Notes under the pieces: model-generated
Told to the model about the DNA's origin: nothing
What the model saw: only the letters and a program-made list of their open reading frames with translations
Database searches by the model: none
Part shown: one piece after another, positions 34,162 through 43,430 of the stretch
Layout: every line of letters starts with the position of its first letter
Position numbering within the stretch: the first letter of the stretch is position 1
Made by a program: the position numbers and the translations under genes
Assembly (NCBI RefSeq): GCF_900199725.1
Contig: NZ_LT904902.1
Span: forward strand, 832,781 to 896,780
Length of the DNA stretch: 64,000 nucleotides
Reading direction: 5' to 3'
DNA from: Cytobacillus massiliigabonensis
Lineage (GTDB): Bacteria; Bacillota; Bacilli; Bacillales; Cytobacillaceae

Positions 34162-34292
34162 GAGGTTGATTTCCGCTTCAGGTGCTCGCTTTCCGCGGGG
34201 TGGGGGCTGAGCCTCCTCGGCGCGAGCGCCTGTGGGGTCTCAGCTGTCCCACACTTCCCGCAGGAGTCTCGCACCTTCCGCTTCAATCAACT
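34162..34292. repeat. dispersed GC-rich ~132-bp element, copy 4
   Basis: GGTTGATTTCCGCTTC to CTTCAATCAACTT with the standard inner blocks. It is inserted in the divergent promoter region between the two LacI-type operators. Confidence 0.9.
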
Positions 34293-34350
34293 TAATCTTT
34301 TTTGCAGTTTTTACTCACACGGTTTATTCATATTGCTTTTTATATTCGGA

Positions 34351-34364
34351 TGTAACGGATTACA
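34351..34364. promoter_or_regulatory. second LacI-type operator, near-palindrome
   Basis: TGTAACGGATTACA differs from the core TGTAATCGATTACA at two central bases. It lies 30 bases before the ATG of the 34394-35362 gene, in position to block its transcription. Confidence 0.7.
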
Positions 34365-34393
34365 AATTTCTTTTTTGAGGATGGTGTTTTTAT

Positions 34394-35362
34394 ATGAAGT
34401 TAGGCGTTTTTACTGTTTTATTTTCAGATAAGGGTTTGGATGAGATGCTTGATTATGTTGCTTCGATGGGGATTGAGGCGGTGGAGCTGGGGACTGGAGG
34501 GTATCCAGGGGATGCGCATTGTAAGGTGGATGAGCTGCTTGGGGATGAGCAGAAGCAGAAGGATTTCTTAGAAAAGATTGCTGGCAGAGGATTAATGATT
34601 AGTGCCCTCAGCTGCCATGGGAATCCGCTTCATCCGCAAAAGCCCATTGCTGAGGAAGCGGACTCCATATTTGTGAAAACTCTTCAATTAGCTAGCAAGC
34701 TTGGGGTGCCTGTCGTTAATACCTTTTCCGGCTGCCCTGGTGACCATGAAGGGGCGAAATACCCGAACTGGCCTGTAGCCCCTTGGCCCAACGAATACCT
34801 AGAAATTTTGAAATGGCAGTGGGAAGAGAAAATCATCCCCTACTGGAAGGAGAAAGCAGCATTGGCTGAACAGCTCAATGTAAAAATTGGACTTGAATTG
34901 CATGGCGGTTTCTCCGTACATACGCCTGCCACACTGTTACGCCTAAGAGAAGCTTGCGGTCCAGCAATCGGTGCGAATCTTGACCCAAGCCATATGTGGT
35001 GGCAGGGCATTGACCCAGTCGAATCTATTAAAATACTAGGACGTGAAAATGCGATTCATCACTTCCATGCGAAGGACACGATTATTGATCAGCCAAATAC
35101 AAACCGCAACGGCTTAACCGATATGACTCCTTATAGTGACATGCAAAACCGCTCTTGGTACTTCCGCACGGTAGGATTTGGGCATGATTCCAAAGTGTGG
35201 GCGGATATGATTAGTACACTTCGGCTATATGGATATGATTATGTGGTGAGCATTGAACATGAGGATGGGCTGATGTCGGTGGATGAAGGTTTTGCGAAGG
35301 CGATTCAGACATTGAAGCCGGTATTGGTGAGAGAATCGGTTGGGGGAATGTGGTGGGTTTAA
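34394..35362 (+). CDS. sugar phosphate isomerase/epimerase (xylose isomerase-like TIM barrel)
   Basis: A 322-residue protein starting MKLGVFTVLFSDKGLDEMLDYVASMGIEAVELGTGG. Metal-site and barrel blocks: NTFSGCPGDHEGAKYPNWPV, VKIGLELHGGFSVHTPATLLRL (E and H), IGANLDPSHMWWQGIDP (D and H), IHHFHAKDT (H) and YDYVVSIEHEDGLM (E). The set matches IolE-like or UxaE/YcjR-like isomerases and epimerases. It is divergent from the regulator and carries its own operator upstream. A segment of this gene (about codons 173-265) recurs as a decayed copy at 45172-45452, beyond the dynamin block. Exact substrate unknown. Confidence 0.92.
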   Translation: MKLGVFTVLFSDKGLDEMLDYVASMGIEAVELGTGGYPGDAHCKVDELLGDEQKQKDFLEKIAGRGLMISALSCHGNPLHPQKPIAEEADSIFVKTLQLASKLGVPVVNTFSGCPGDHEGAKYPNWPVAPWPNEYLEILKWQWEEKIIPYWKEKAALAEQLNVKIGLELHGGFSVHTPATLLRLREACGPAIGANLDPSHMWWQGIDPVESIKILGRENAIHHFHAKDTIIDQPNTNRNGLTDMTPYSDMQNRSWYFRTVGFGHDSKVWADMISTLRLYGYDYVVSIEHEDGLMSVDEGFAKAIQTLKPVLVRESVGGMWWV

Positions 35363-35417
35363 GGCATAATAGAAAAAGGATTGAAACATTCGAATCACAG
35401 AATCAAGTACCATATTT

Positions 35418-35454
35418 GACATAGAGCCGCAAAAAGTGTGTTAGGCTCTATGTC
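35418..35454. repeat. inverted repeat between the isomerase gene and the dynamin block
   Basis: A perfect 11-bp inverted repeat GACATAGAGCC / GGCTCTATGTC with a 15-base loop. No clear T run follows on either strand, so it may be a weak terminator or a recombination scar. The rest of 35363-35604 holds nothing recognisable. Confidence 0.6.
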
Positions 35455-35604
35455 GAAATATAGCGATGTTCCTAGAATGGAGTGACTCATTTTTTATAAC
35501 CTTCATGGCTTTTTATTGGATTTGAATTTCCTTTTATCTATTAAACAATTTTTTTGCTATTAGCACGTTGGGAGCTAATACAAATCAATCAAAATTGTTA
35601 TTTT

Positions 35605-38145
35605 CTAGTAACTTAAATACCGCCTCTTCAGTTCCAAAACCATTGCAATGTAAAGGTCCTTTGCCTTCTCAAATTCCTGCTGAAGTAAATAGTCATATCC
35701 TTTTTGGATGTAAGTATTCCATATGGATGTGTACACATCTAATGGAGCCGAACTATTTTCAATTTGATCAACAATGAGTGGCGCAATTTTATAGTATTCC
35801 TTTATAAGGCTGACTCCATCGCCTTCGTTTATGAGCCAGGAATCTCGAAAGGCTTTGAAAGAAAGGATTTCTTCACAGTCATCTTCTTTTCCCATTGCTT
35901 TACATGTTGCTGTTGTTAAGAAGCAGGAACTTGAACTTGAGCTTGAACTGTATGAGCTGGAACTGCTCGTATAATTTTGAGAGCTGTTATAGCTTTTCGT
36001 TTTGTTTTGTTCTTTCGCTTTTTTCTCTTCTTCTAATCTTGTTGAAAGCTTTATGTAATGAGTATGTGCTTCACTAGATCCTAGTTCTTTTCCTCTTCTA
36101 TAATAATCTAGTGCTTTTGGTAAATTCACTACCTTTCCATAGCCTTTCTCAAACATGAGACCAATTAAAAAGCAAGATTCACCTGTGTTTATTTTTTGGA
36201 GTATTTCGGCTGATTTAGCAAATTGATTACTTTTAAAATAAGCCACCCCTAGTTTTTCTTGAAAATTCAAATCTGTATCAAATTTATCAATTGCAAATAA
36301 ACAAACTTGTATCGCTTGCTCATATTTTTTATCTGCCATATATACATCCGATAGGTCACTTGCTGCTTTACTATATCCTGCAGCACTTGCAAGACTTAAT
36401 CGATAAAGAATTAAATTCGAGACATTCCAGTTGGAGAATAATGGTGCTAAAAACCCGATTACAAGAGCTGCTTGAACTGGTTTCATTGATTTTAGCCCTT
36501 GTGCTAATAAATAATTTGCTTCAGGATGTAGTAGATCACCTAAAAAAGTAAGATTCTCTATACTTAGTTGCCCTTTTTTATTCCATACTTTGAATAAACG
36601 GTCACCCGCTTCCTTGCAGCCAAGCTGAAAAGCTTTTTTATAATAGGAAACTGCTTGTTCCAAATCAGCTGTTTCAAAGGAAACGCCTTTATAATAGAGT
36701 GCTTTTGGATAGCGTGTCTCTTTTAGTTTCCTGCTTAAACCTGCCACCTGGGATTGATTTAATGCTAAGGCTTCCTTTAACCATATTTTCGCTTCAATGA
36801 TTTTGTCATCATTGTTTGGAAGCGATAAAATTTTATCAATTGAGTACTTGATAGGTGCAAGACCTTTCTTCTTTTGCAGATAAATTAATAAGATATGAGC
36901 TTTATTATAGTTATGTGAAAGAAGTTTGTGAATAAACTGTTTCGCTCTTTCATACTCACCTGTTTGTATAAGAAGTTCTGTTAATCGATAGGTAACCTCT
37001 TTCTGGTGTTTATGTACAGGAGCTAGAAGGTCAATTGTAATTCCTTGATGATCAATAAACTCATGCTTCAAGGATTTTTCTAATTCTGTAATGATTTCTT
37101 GCAAAGAAACTTTTCTTTTCGTTAGTACTTGTATCAACTGGTCTTGTTTGTTGATTTTTTCCTGATAAGCGTCCCTAAGTTCATAAAAAGGACTGTTTTC
37201 ACCTTGGCCAACAAATAATAAAGTTTTATTAATTGTTTCCATTATTTGATAGCTTTGCTGCAATTGGTTTTGCAGGTCCGCCAATAATTCTAGAATTGAT
37301 TCCTCAATCGTTTCACTCATAAAAAGATTGTTAATGGGTTTATTCCAAGTATCAAGAAGCTTTTTCACCTTATCAAATCTAGAATCTTTTAAAACAAATA
37401 TTTCTAGGTTTACCCCCTTGATCAATTGGTGCAATTCATCCTTTTTATCCTTCACAAGGATAACTACTCTGCCCTCATACTTAATCTCGTGTAAAAATCC
37501 AAGGATACTTTGCCAATTTTTTGTAAAAGTAAGATTAAGAATGATAATATCAGTATTTTTTATGAGCATTCTATGCTTCTTTACATTTCCTGTTAAATTT
37601 AAATCTGTGAAAGTTAGATGTTCATAAGGAAGTGCTGATTCAATGAGTACATGCTGAATCATTTCTTTCAAGTCCATTTGTCTAGTATGAACGAACTCCC
37701 TTATTATCGTATATAGCGCTTTCCCATCAATCTTCTCTTCATGCTGATGCCTATTCACAATTGTATATTGATCTTCTTTATTGAATTGATGAATAAGTGG
37801 AATGTCATTATTTTTTAGTAAAATTGGCTGGAATTTAGATGTCTTAAATATTTCGCTATATAGCTGGGTTCGTGCTCTGCTAGAGTCATATAATAGTCCA
37901 ATACGTGATTTGCCAATTGAACCAGGATGCTTTAGGAATTCTTCAATTAATTCTACTTTATCTATTAGCCGATTCATGATATCTAGTTTTCCAAATGGAG
38001 CTTCTTCATCTAGCATGCCTTCGATTTCGCCAACTATCTCTTTCATGTCTTTCCATTGCATTTGAATGCTTGATTGAGGAGATTCCTGTGATAAAATTCT
38101 AGCGAGGAGTTCAATTTGCTGCTCTGTTTGATCGTAATCATTCAT
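35605..38145 (-). CDS. large TPR/Sel1-like protein with CFI-box C-terminal domain
   Basis: An 846-residue cytoplasmic protein, last gene of the dynamin block; its ATG overlaps the preceding stop (ATGA). The N-terminal 250 residues end in a receiver-like alpha/beta region (RIGLLYDSSRARTQLYSEIF, TDIIILNLTF, RVVILVKDK). A long alpha-helical repeat region follows, with Sel1/TPR-type units (AVSYYKKAFQLGCKEAGDRL, AIQVCLFAIDKF, ALDYYRRGKELGSSEAHTHY). At about residues 718-740 is a serine-rich linker, then CFLTTATCKAMG with DDCEEILSFKAFRDSWL, the pattern known as the CFI-box C-terminal domain, of unknown function. Probably a scaffold or partner for the three GTPases. Confidence 0.8.
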   Translation of the reverse strand: MNDYDQTEQQIELLARILSQESPQSSIQMQWKDMKEIVGEIEGMLDEEAPFGKLDIMNRLIDKVELIEEFLKHPGSIGKSRIGLLYDSSRARTQLYSEIFKTSKFQPILLKNNDIPLIHQFNKEDQYTIVNRHQHEEKIDGKALYTIIREFVHTRQMDLKEMIQHVLIESALPYEHLTFTDLNLTGNVKKHRMLIKNTDIIILNLTFTKNWQSILGFLHEIKYEGRVVILVKDKKDELHQLIKGVNLEIFVLKDSRFDKVKKLLDTWNKPINNLFMSETIEESILELLADLQNQLQQSYQIMETINKTLLFVGQGENSPFYELRDAYQEKINKQDQLIQVLTKRKVSLQEIITELEKSLKHEFIDHQGITIDLLAPVHKHQKEVTYRLTELLIQTGEYERAKQFIHKLLSHNYNKAHILLIYLQKKKGLAPIKYSIDKILSLPNNDDKIIEAKIWLKEALALNQSQVAGLSRKLKETRYPKALYYKGVSFETADLEQAVSYYKKAFQLGCKEAGDRLFKVWNKKGQLSIENLTFLGDLLHPEANYLLAQGLKSMKPVQAALVIGFLAPLFSNWNVSNLILYRLSLASAAGYSKAASDLSDVYMADKKYEQAIQVCLFAIDKFDTDLNFQEKLGVAYFKSNQFAKSAEILQKINTGESCFLIGLMFEKGYGKVVNLPKALDYYRRGKELGSSEAHTHYIKLSTRLEEEKKAKEQNKTKSYNSSQNYTSSSSSYSSSSSSSSCFLTTATCKAMGKEDDCEEILSFKAFRDSWLINEGDGVSLIKEYYKIAPLIVDQIENSSAPLDVYTSIWNTYIQKGYDYLLQQEFEKAKDLYIAMVLELKRRYLSY

Positions 38146-39467
38146 TTGTCTAAACTCCCCTTTTCTTTATGTAACACTGAATTCATAATAATTCCATCGA
38201 GTTTCTTCTTAATATGATCTACATCTTGCTGTACTTCAGTAATCTGTTGCAGCTCCAATTCTTTAAGCAAGTATAAAGGCAGTAATTCGCCAACTTGGCC
38301 TAGTTGTGATGCAGTAGAAATCAAATCAGTTATGACCTTTTTAGTACCTTCCATTTCTCTTTGTTTCGATTTAATAAACTCTTCAAGTCTTTGAAATGGC
38401 TGACCGTACGTTTTCCGGCTATTCCTGTGATTGCATTCAGTTAAGAACTCATGAATATATTTTCCTGTATATTCCTTTTCTTCAAGAGATGAATACGCCG
38501 CGATTGCATATACGTTTGTGAACCCTTTGTTTTTAATCGCATCATAGGCCTTTTCAATTGTTTGGTTAATATAAGATAAAGGTTTTTTATCAGCTTGATT
38601 AAAAATAATTAAAATGGGCTTAGTAAATTGCAAATCAGTTATAAACTTTAAATCTTCATTTTTTACGGTGCCATTATCAATATCAACCAGCCATATTAAA
38701 AAATCAGCAATCTGCAATTGCTGTTTTGCTATTTGCCGGTCAGTTTGTGACTCATCCTTAAACCCATCTGCTTTTGTATACCCAGGAGTATCAATAAATG
38801 TAATATTTTCAAAGTCTAGCGATGGAACCTGGACAATCATTTTATCGATATACGCTGGCAGGTTCACATGATACTGTTGATAAAAGGCATGGGAAATCGC
38901 TTGAAAAGCCTCCATGTCTAATTCAACTTCATTTGACCTATCAGTAATACCTTTTACTTCGAATGGACCATTCGTAATATAGGTGGCGACCGCAGTTGTA
39001 GGTGTTTGATTCTCTGGAAGGACAGGATATCCAATTAACGAATTTATAAATTTGGACTTACCCGCACTAAACCCGCCCGCAATCGCCACAACATTTTTAT
39101 GCAGGAGATTATGTATTGTCTCAGGAAGGTTCATATTCTCCTTTAAGACAAGAAGTTCTTGATAGATCTCCCTGTCTTCCTTAAAACGAATTGAACTTGC
39201 GATTGACAAAAACTGATTGTAAATTAGCTTATCGAGTCTTTTAGTTATTTTTGTCTCACTATTCGCCTTTTGATTTCTTTGAAAAAGTTTTGAAATTAAA
39301 TCCAAGGCTTCGTTTGGATTTTCCAAATATCTATTGCCAATTTTTTCTGCTGATTCTCGTAAATCACCTTCTTCTTCCACACTATCCCATAGATCATCTG
39401 TGTCCACTGAAAGTTTATCTTTTTTGTCTATATGACCTAATTCTTCAACTTCATCCCAAAGCTCCAT
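38142..39467 (-). CDS. dynamin-like GTPase, 441 aa
   Basis: The third and smallest GTPase of the block. An acidic N-terminal region with two DLWDSVEEEGD-like repeats precedes the G domain. P-loop GGFSAGKS is at 131-138, switch I threonines in QTPTTAVATYI (about 154-164), G3 DTPGYTKAD at 226-234 and G4 NQAD at 290-293. The GGFSAGKS and TPTT pattern is that of bacterial dynamin-like proteins, which assemble on membranes and hydrolyse GTP. The helical tail is short (about 110 residues), so it may need a partner to form a full stalk. It lies 23 bases downstream of the 743-residue dynamin gene and overlaps the next gene by four bases. Confidence 0.88.
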   Translation of the reverse strand: MELWDEVEELGHIDKKDKLSVDTDDLWDSVEEEGDLRESAEKIGNRYLENPNEALDLISKLFQRNQKANSETKITKRLDKLIYNQFLSIASSIRFKEDREIYQELLVLKENMNLPETIHNLLHKNVVAIAGGFSAGKSKFINSLIGYPVLPENQTPTTAVATYITNGPFEVKGITDRSNEVELDMEAFQAISHAFYQQYHVNLPAYIDKMIVQVPSLDFENITFIDTPGYTKADGFKDESQTDRQIAKQQLQIADFLIWLVDIDNGTVKNEDLKFITDLQFTKPILIIFNQADKKPLSYINQTIEKAYDAIKNKGFTNVYAIAAYSSLEEKEYTGKYIHEFLTECNHRNSRKTYGQPFQRLEEFIKSKQREMEGTKKVITDLISTASQLGQVGELLPLYLLKELELQQITEVQQDVDHIKKKLDGIIMNSVLHKEKGSLDK

Positions 39468-39490
39468 ACGATCAATCCTTATTAGTTAAA

Positions 39491-41722
39491 CTAATTGATT
39501 TGTTTTATATCCTTTTTTAAGGAATCTATTAAATCCTGATATGCATGAATATAAGATTCTCTATCAGAAAGCTGACTTTGTAAATCATTAAGAACATCAG
39601 CAATACTCGCTGCAACATTATTTGTAAATTGTTTACTTTCCTTCGTTAAGGTAGAGGATACTTTTTCTTTTTCCTTATCGAGTAAGTGAACGGTATCTTT
39701 AATTATCGCTGATAGTACTTCTTTTTGCTTTCTTACTAATTGATGAATTTCTTGGTTTTCCACCACACTTGTTGTAAATGCATTGGAAAGCATTAACTCA
39801 TACTTATTCGTATCCATTTGAAATTCCGAAATGGTTAATTTATTTAGGAGGATTTCGATTGGATTTAGAATCTCGCTTTCATTAAATCTGCCATCCTTTA
39901 GGTCAAAAAGTGATAAAATTGCGTTTTTCAATTCTTTTCGCAGCCTTTGGCTATCAACAATATCATTAAATACATCCATAACATGCCGTTGAATGTCTAC
40001 CGTATATTTGCTGATATTATCGATGACTTGGTTTACTTTGGCATAATGATATGTGACATTTTTATAGACGTCTTTTTTCCAAAATAAAACTCCTTTAGTA
40101 TGAGAATATGTCTCTCTTGAATCAGACGACACATCTACGTTCGCATATGAATCTTGGGCTTCACGTAAATCCTGCTGTAATCGCTGAATTTTTTTGGTTA
40201 CCTCAATGGCTTCCTTTTCAAACAACAATTCTACTTTGCTATTGGCATCCTTTAGTTTAGATATAATCATATTATGTTTATCTTCTAATTGTTTTTTATC
40301 ATAGTTTGTAAGATTATCCAGCCTTGATATGACTTCGGATTCAATTGATTGAAGGATTTGTTTAAATTTCTGTTTTTGTCCTGTAATTGTGTCTTTTAGC
40401 TTAAACTCTAGTATTTCATTTTTTTGAGATATGATGGACTGGAACTCTTTGTTCTTTATTCTTTCTACATTCGAAAGCTGCATGAATAAATTGCGATCAT
40501 ATTCTAAGTCTCGAAAAGTGAATTGGAGCCTATCAAGAATATGTTCTTCCAGTTCATTCAAGTTTTGACCATCTTTTACAGCAATACTATACGCTACGGA
40601 AGATACAAACTGTGGAGGTAAATATTCCTTTAATGATTGTAAGGTAATATTTCCTGGGTTTTTCTTTAATTCTTCTTCAATTACATAATTGGCATAGTTA
40701 TGTAACTTTTTCCGTAACAGCATTAACTCTTGTCTTAAATCACCGCCAGGCTTCGTATTTAAGAGTGCTGAATCGAATTTGCTTCCGACAATGATCCCTT
40801 TTCGAATACCTTCTGTTGGTAAGGTGTTGACAATAAATTCAACATCCTGGCTCTTCATAAATTGTCCAGCATAGCTTAAAAGGAAAATAGCATCACATTG
40901 AGCTAGATATTTTCTGGTCACTAATCCACGAGAAACAATTGGGTCATTCGTTCCTGGTGTATCGATGATCTCCAAATCCTTTAATGTTGGAAGATCCAAA
41001 TATATATTGGTACTTTTCACTATTGGTGTTAGAATCCCGTCAGATCCAACATAATAGTTCAAGCGGCCAACAAGATCCTCAATGGTTTCCACACCTGATA
41101 TTTCCTCTGTTTGATCTAAGTATGCATCTAGATCGATTCCATTTTTGATAACTAAATCAGTTAACTCTTTACATCCAATTTTCTCTTCTGAAATTCGCTC
41201 TTGTACATAAAATCTAATTTCTTCTTCAGACACCTCAACCTCTTTCGTTTCAGTAACATCTTTCAAACGGAATTGTGCAAACGGATTAGAAGCTGATCTG
41301 CCTTTCTTTTGTTCCTTATACTCTCGCGCCAGTCTTTCATATTCCACATCATATTGGAGAGAAAGCTCTTCAATTGTTTCCCAATCCTTCCGGTTATAAA
41401 AGAATACTTCTGCTTTTAATTGTTGGGAGTACCCGATCTTCGTTAAAGCAGCCGTCATCGGTGTAGGTGCTTCTGGCAATACTTTACGCCCTTCAAATAA
41501 TAACGCATTTAAAAATGACGATTTACCGGCCTTTACTTCTCCTACGATTCCGATTTTTAGTGTTTTTTCATTTGCCACAATTTGGTCGATTTTATCTTTA
41601 AATTCATTTACAAACACTTGAAGATTAGTTTGCAGAGAATCGGATATTAGCTTCTCTGCTTGTAGATAGGTAGAGCTTATTTGTGAAAATTGATCATGTA
41701 ATTCACTATGATGTTTTGTCAT
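39491..41722 (-). CDS. dynamin-like GTPase, 743 aa
   Basis: The largest GTPase of the block. P-loop GEVKAGKSSF at 61-70, G2 APTPMTAALTKI, G3 DTPGTNDP at 254-261, and a G4-like GSKFDSAL in place of the canonical NKxD. A long insertion between G2 and G3 (about 100-240) is rich in charged helices. The C-terminal 300 residues are long coiled-coil helices interrupted by a short beta-like YSHTKGVLFWKKDVYKNVTYHY, comparable with dynamin middle and stalk domains. No predicted membrane helix is present. AAGGAG lies eight bases before the ATG, and 12 bases separate it from the upstream dynamin gene. Role: probable membrane-associated GTP-driven assembly; the exact function is unknown. Confidence 0.9.
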   Translation of the reverse strand: MTKHHSELHDQFSQISSTYLQAEKLISDSLQTNLQVFVNEFKDKIDQIVANEKTLKIGIVGEVKAGKSSFLNALLFEGRKVLPEAPTPMTAALTKIGYSQQLKAEVFFYNRKDWETIEELSLQYDVEYERLAREYKEQKKGRSASNPFAQFRLKDVTETKEVEVSEEEIRFYVQERISEEKIGCKELTDLVIKNGIDLDAYLDQTEEISGVETIEDLVGRLNYYVGSDGILTPIVKSTNIYLDLPTLKDLEIIDTPGTNDPIVSRGLVTRKYLAQCDAIFLLSYAGQFMKSQDVEFIVNTLPTEGIRKGIIVGSKFDSALLNTKPGGDLRQELMLLRKKLHNYANYVIEEELKKNPGNITLQSLKEYLPPQFVSSVAYSIAVKDGQNLNELEEHILDRLQFTFRDLEYDRNLFMQLSNVERIKNKEFQSIISQKNEILEFKLKDTITGQKQKFKQILQSIESEVISRLDNLTNYDKKQLEDKHNMIISKLKDANSKVELLFEKEAIEVTKKIQRLQQDLREAQDSYANVDVSSDSRETYSHTKGVLFWKKDVYKNVTYHYAKVNQVIDNISKYTVDIQRHVMDVFNDIVDSQRLRKELKNAILSLFDLKDGRFNESEILNPIEILLNKLTISEFQMDTNKYELMLSNAFTTSVVENQEIHQLVRKQKEVLSAIIKDTVHLLDKEKEKVSSTLTKESKQFTNNVAASIADVLNDLQSQLSDRESYIHAYQDLIDSLKKDIKQIN

Positions 41723-41734
41723 TTTGTAAACTCC

Positions 41735-43411
41735 TTATCCCAGTTTAACTGCAAGTTGGTCGATTGCTTCGATGTCCTTTTTCAATTGCTCTAGATAACT
41801 CTTAAAGTCATGCTCTGCTTTTTGCTTATCTTCAATTGATTGATTAAGAGATGCATGTAAATCCTGCATTTCTTCTTGCATCTCAGTCTTTAAATCTGAA
41901 AGTACTTGCTCTTTTACATTCTCTAAGCTGTCCACGATATTATTTCTTATCTTTCCGACAATTTGTGGAATTGCTTGATTTTCTATTTCTACTTTTAGTT
42001 TTTCAAGGTGCTTTTCTTTATTATTAAACCCAAATACTTTTAAAATATCTGGTAAAAAGAAAAGGACTAATTCAATCCAAGGAGCTACAACTGCTGTTGC
42101 AATAGCAAGGCTGCCCACAGATATTTTAAATAGTTTTTCATATTTTTTTATTGCCTCTCCGCTAGTCCTTATTTTTTCAAAGCCATCTGCTACTTTTTTC
42201 ATTGTTCCATCTAATGCTTGATTTACTTTAGATACCCCTTGAGCAATTGAAGATAAATCTTTCATCTCAATCGACATTTTTGTAATGAACTCAGAGAATG
42301 TTAACTCCAACTGTTTATTCGTAGAAGCGATCAATACTGGTCTTATTAGTTCATTTACCTTTTGATTAAAGCTTGTCTCCCCTGCTTGAGCACTTATTGC
42401 AAGAGAATGTGACTCATTTGATAAAACAGCTTCAACATCACGTAAAATATTTTCTTTTACTTCATTACGAATCTTGTGAGTAATTAGTATTTCTTCTTTT
42501 TTAAATTGATCGTTAAGTTTACCAATCCTTGTTTCGATTTCTTTAATTCGTTTGTTAATGGCATCAACGTTCGAATCAGAGTTATTGAGAAGAACTTGAA
42601 GGTTCATTTTCACTCTTGAAATAATCTGCTGAACTTTTGTTTTGAATTGTTGGATGAAGATCTCATTTTTATCTAATCCTTGTAAATAATCAAGGAACCC
42701 TTGATTTCCGCTTTCCAAACGATCCGAAGCAGTAATAACAGCGGCATCTTTTTTGATGGTTGTAACATGTTCCTTCATATTACTTACAACTCGGTTCTTC
42801 ATCTCATCCGTCACTTTGTCAATTTTGTTGACAATGACGCCAAAATTCAAATTATATAAACCTAGTTCATATAGAAAGTTTGATACACTAGATTTTAATG
42901 AACCATCCGAGCACTCTACTACAATTAAGAACTGTACTCCTTCCTTTAAGTACTGAAAAATGGCTTTATTATGCTCAGCAATTCCAGAATCAAAGCCAGG
43001 CATGTCAACAAGTATGATGTCCTCTAAGTCTTTGAGTTTCTTATTTTCTAAAAAAACCTCAATGTGTTTGTATGTATTTGCGTCAATTTGTTTGATATCT
43101 GTAAGAGCATATTCCTTTTGGTTCCCATTATGGTCATGCGCAATGATTTTGTTAGGACCATATTTTACTTCAGCTGCAATCGCAGTTTCTGGAAGAACTT
43201 CGACTGGCAAAAGATCATCACCTAGGAATGTGTTGATTAAAGAACTTTTTCCTGCATTAAAACCGCCAACGATTGGCAGTTTAACAGCAAAGTTTGATAT
43301 TTCCTTTTCAATTTCTTCTATTTGGACTTTCAAATCATTTGAAAGTGTATATTTCTCTGCCATTTCTTTTACTTCAAGAAGTACTTGCTTGTACATTTGT
43401 TTAGGTTGCAT
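41735..43411 (-). CDS. dynamin-like GTPase, 558 aa, with hydrophobic tail segment
   Basis: First GTPase of the block. Start at the ATG at 43411 with GGAGG six bases upstream; the open frame to 43495 overlaps the SUKH gene and lacks a start signal. P-loop GGFNAGKSSLIN at 49-60, switch I LPETAIAAEVKYG, G3 DMPGFDSG at 136-143, and canonical G4 NKID at 195-198. The helical region is followed by a strongly hydrophobic stretch, LAIATAVVAPWIELVLFFLPDIL (about 430-455), as in membrane-inserting paddles of bacterial dynamins. A final coiled coil follows. It lies 19 bases after the SUKH gene. Likely the membrane-anchoring member of the set. Confidence 0.9.
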   Translation of the reverse strand: MQPKQMYKQVLLEVKEMAEKYTLSNDLKVQIEEIEKEISNFAVKLPIVGGFNAGKSSLINTFLGDDLLPVEVLPETAIAAEVKYGPNKIIAHDHNGNQKEYALTDIKQIDANTYKHIEVFLENKKLKDLEDIILVDMPGFDSGIAEHNKAIFQYLKEGVQFLIVVECSDGSLKSSVSNFLYELGLYNLNFGVIVNKIDKVTDEMKNRVVSNMKEHVTTIKKDAAVITASDRLESGNQGFLDYLQGLDKNEIFIQQFKTKVQQIISRVKMNLQVLLNNSDSNVDAINKRIKEIETRIGKLNDQFKKEEILITHKIRNEVKENILRDVEAVLSNESHSLAISAQAGETSFNQKVNELIRPVLIASTNKQLELTFSEFITKMSIEMKDLSSIAQGVSKVNQALDGTMKKVADGFEKIRTSGEAIKKYEKLFKISVGSLAIATAVVAPWIELVLFFLPDILKVFGFNNKEKHLEKLKVEIENQAIPQIVGKIRNNIVDSLENVKEQVLSDLKTEMQEEMQDLHASLNQSIEDKQKAEHDFKSYLEQLKKDIEAIDQLAVKLG

Positions 43412-43430
43412 GAGAATCCTCCGTTGTTGT

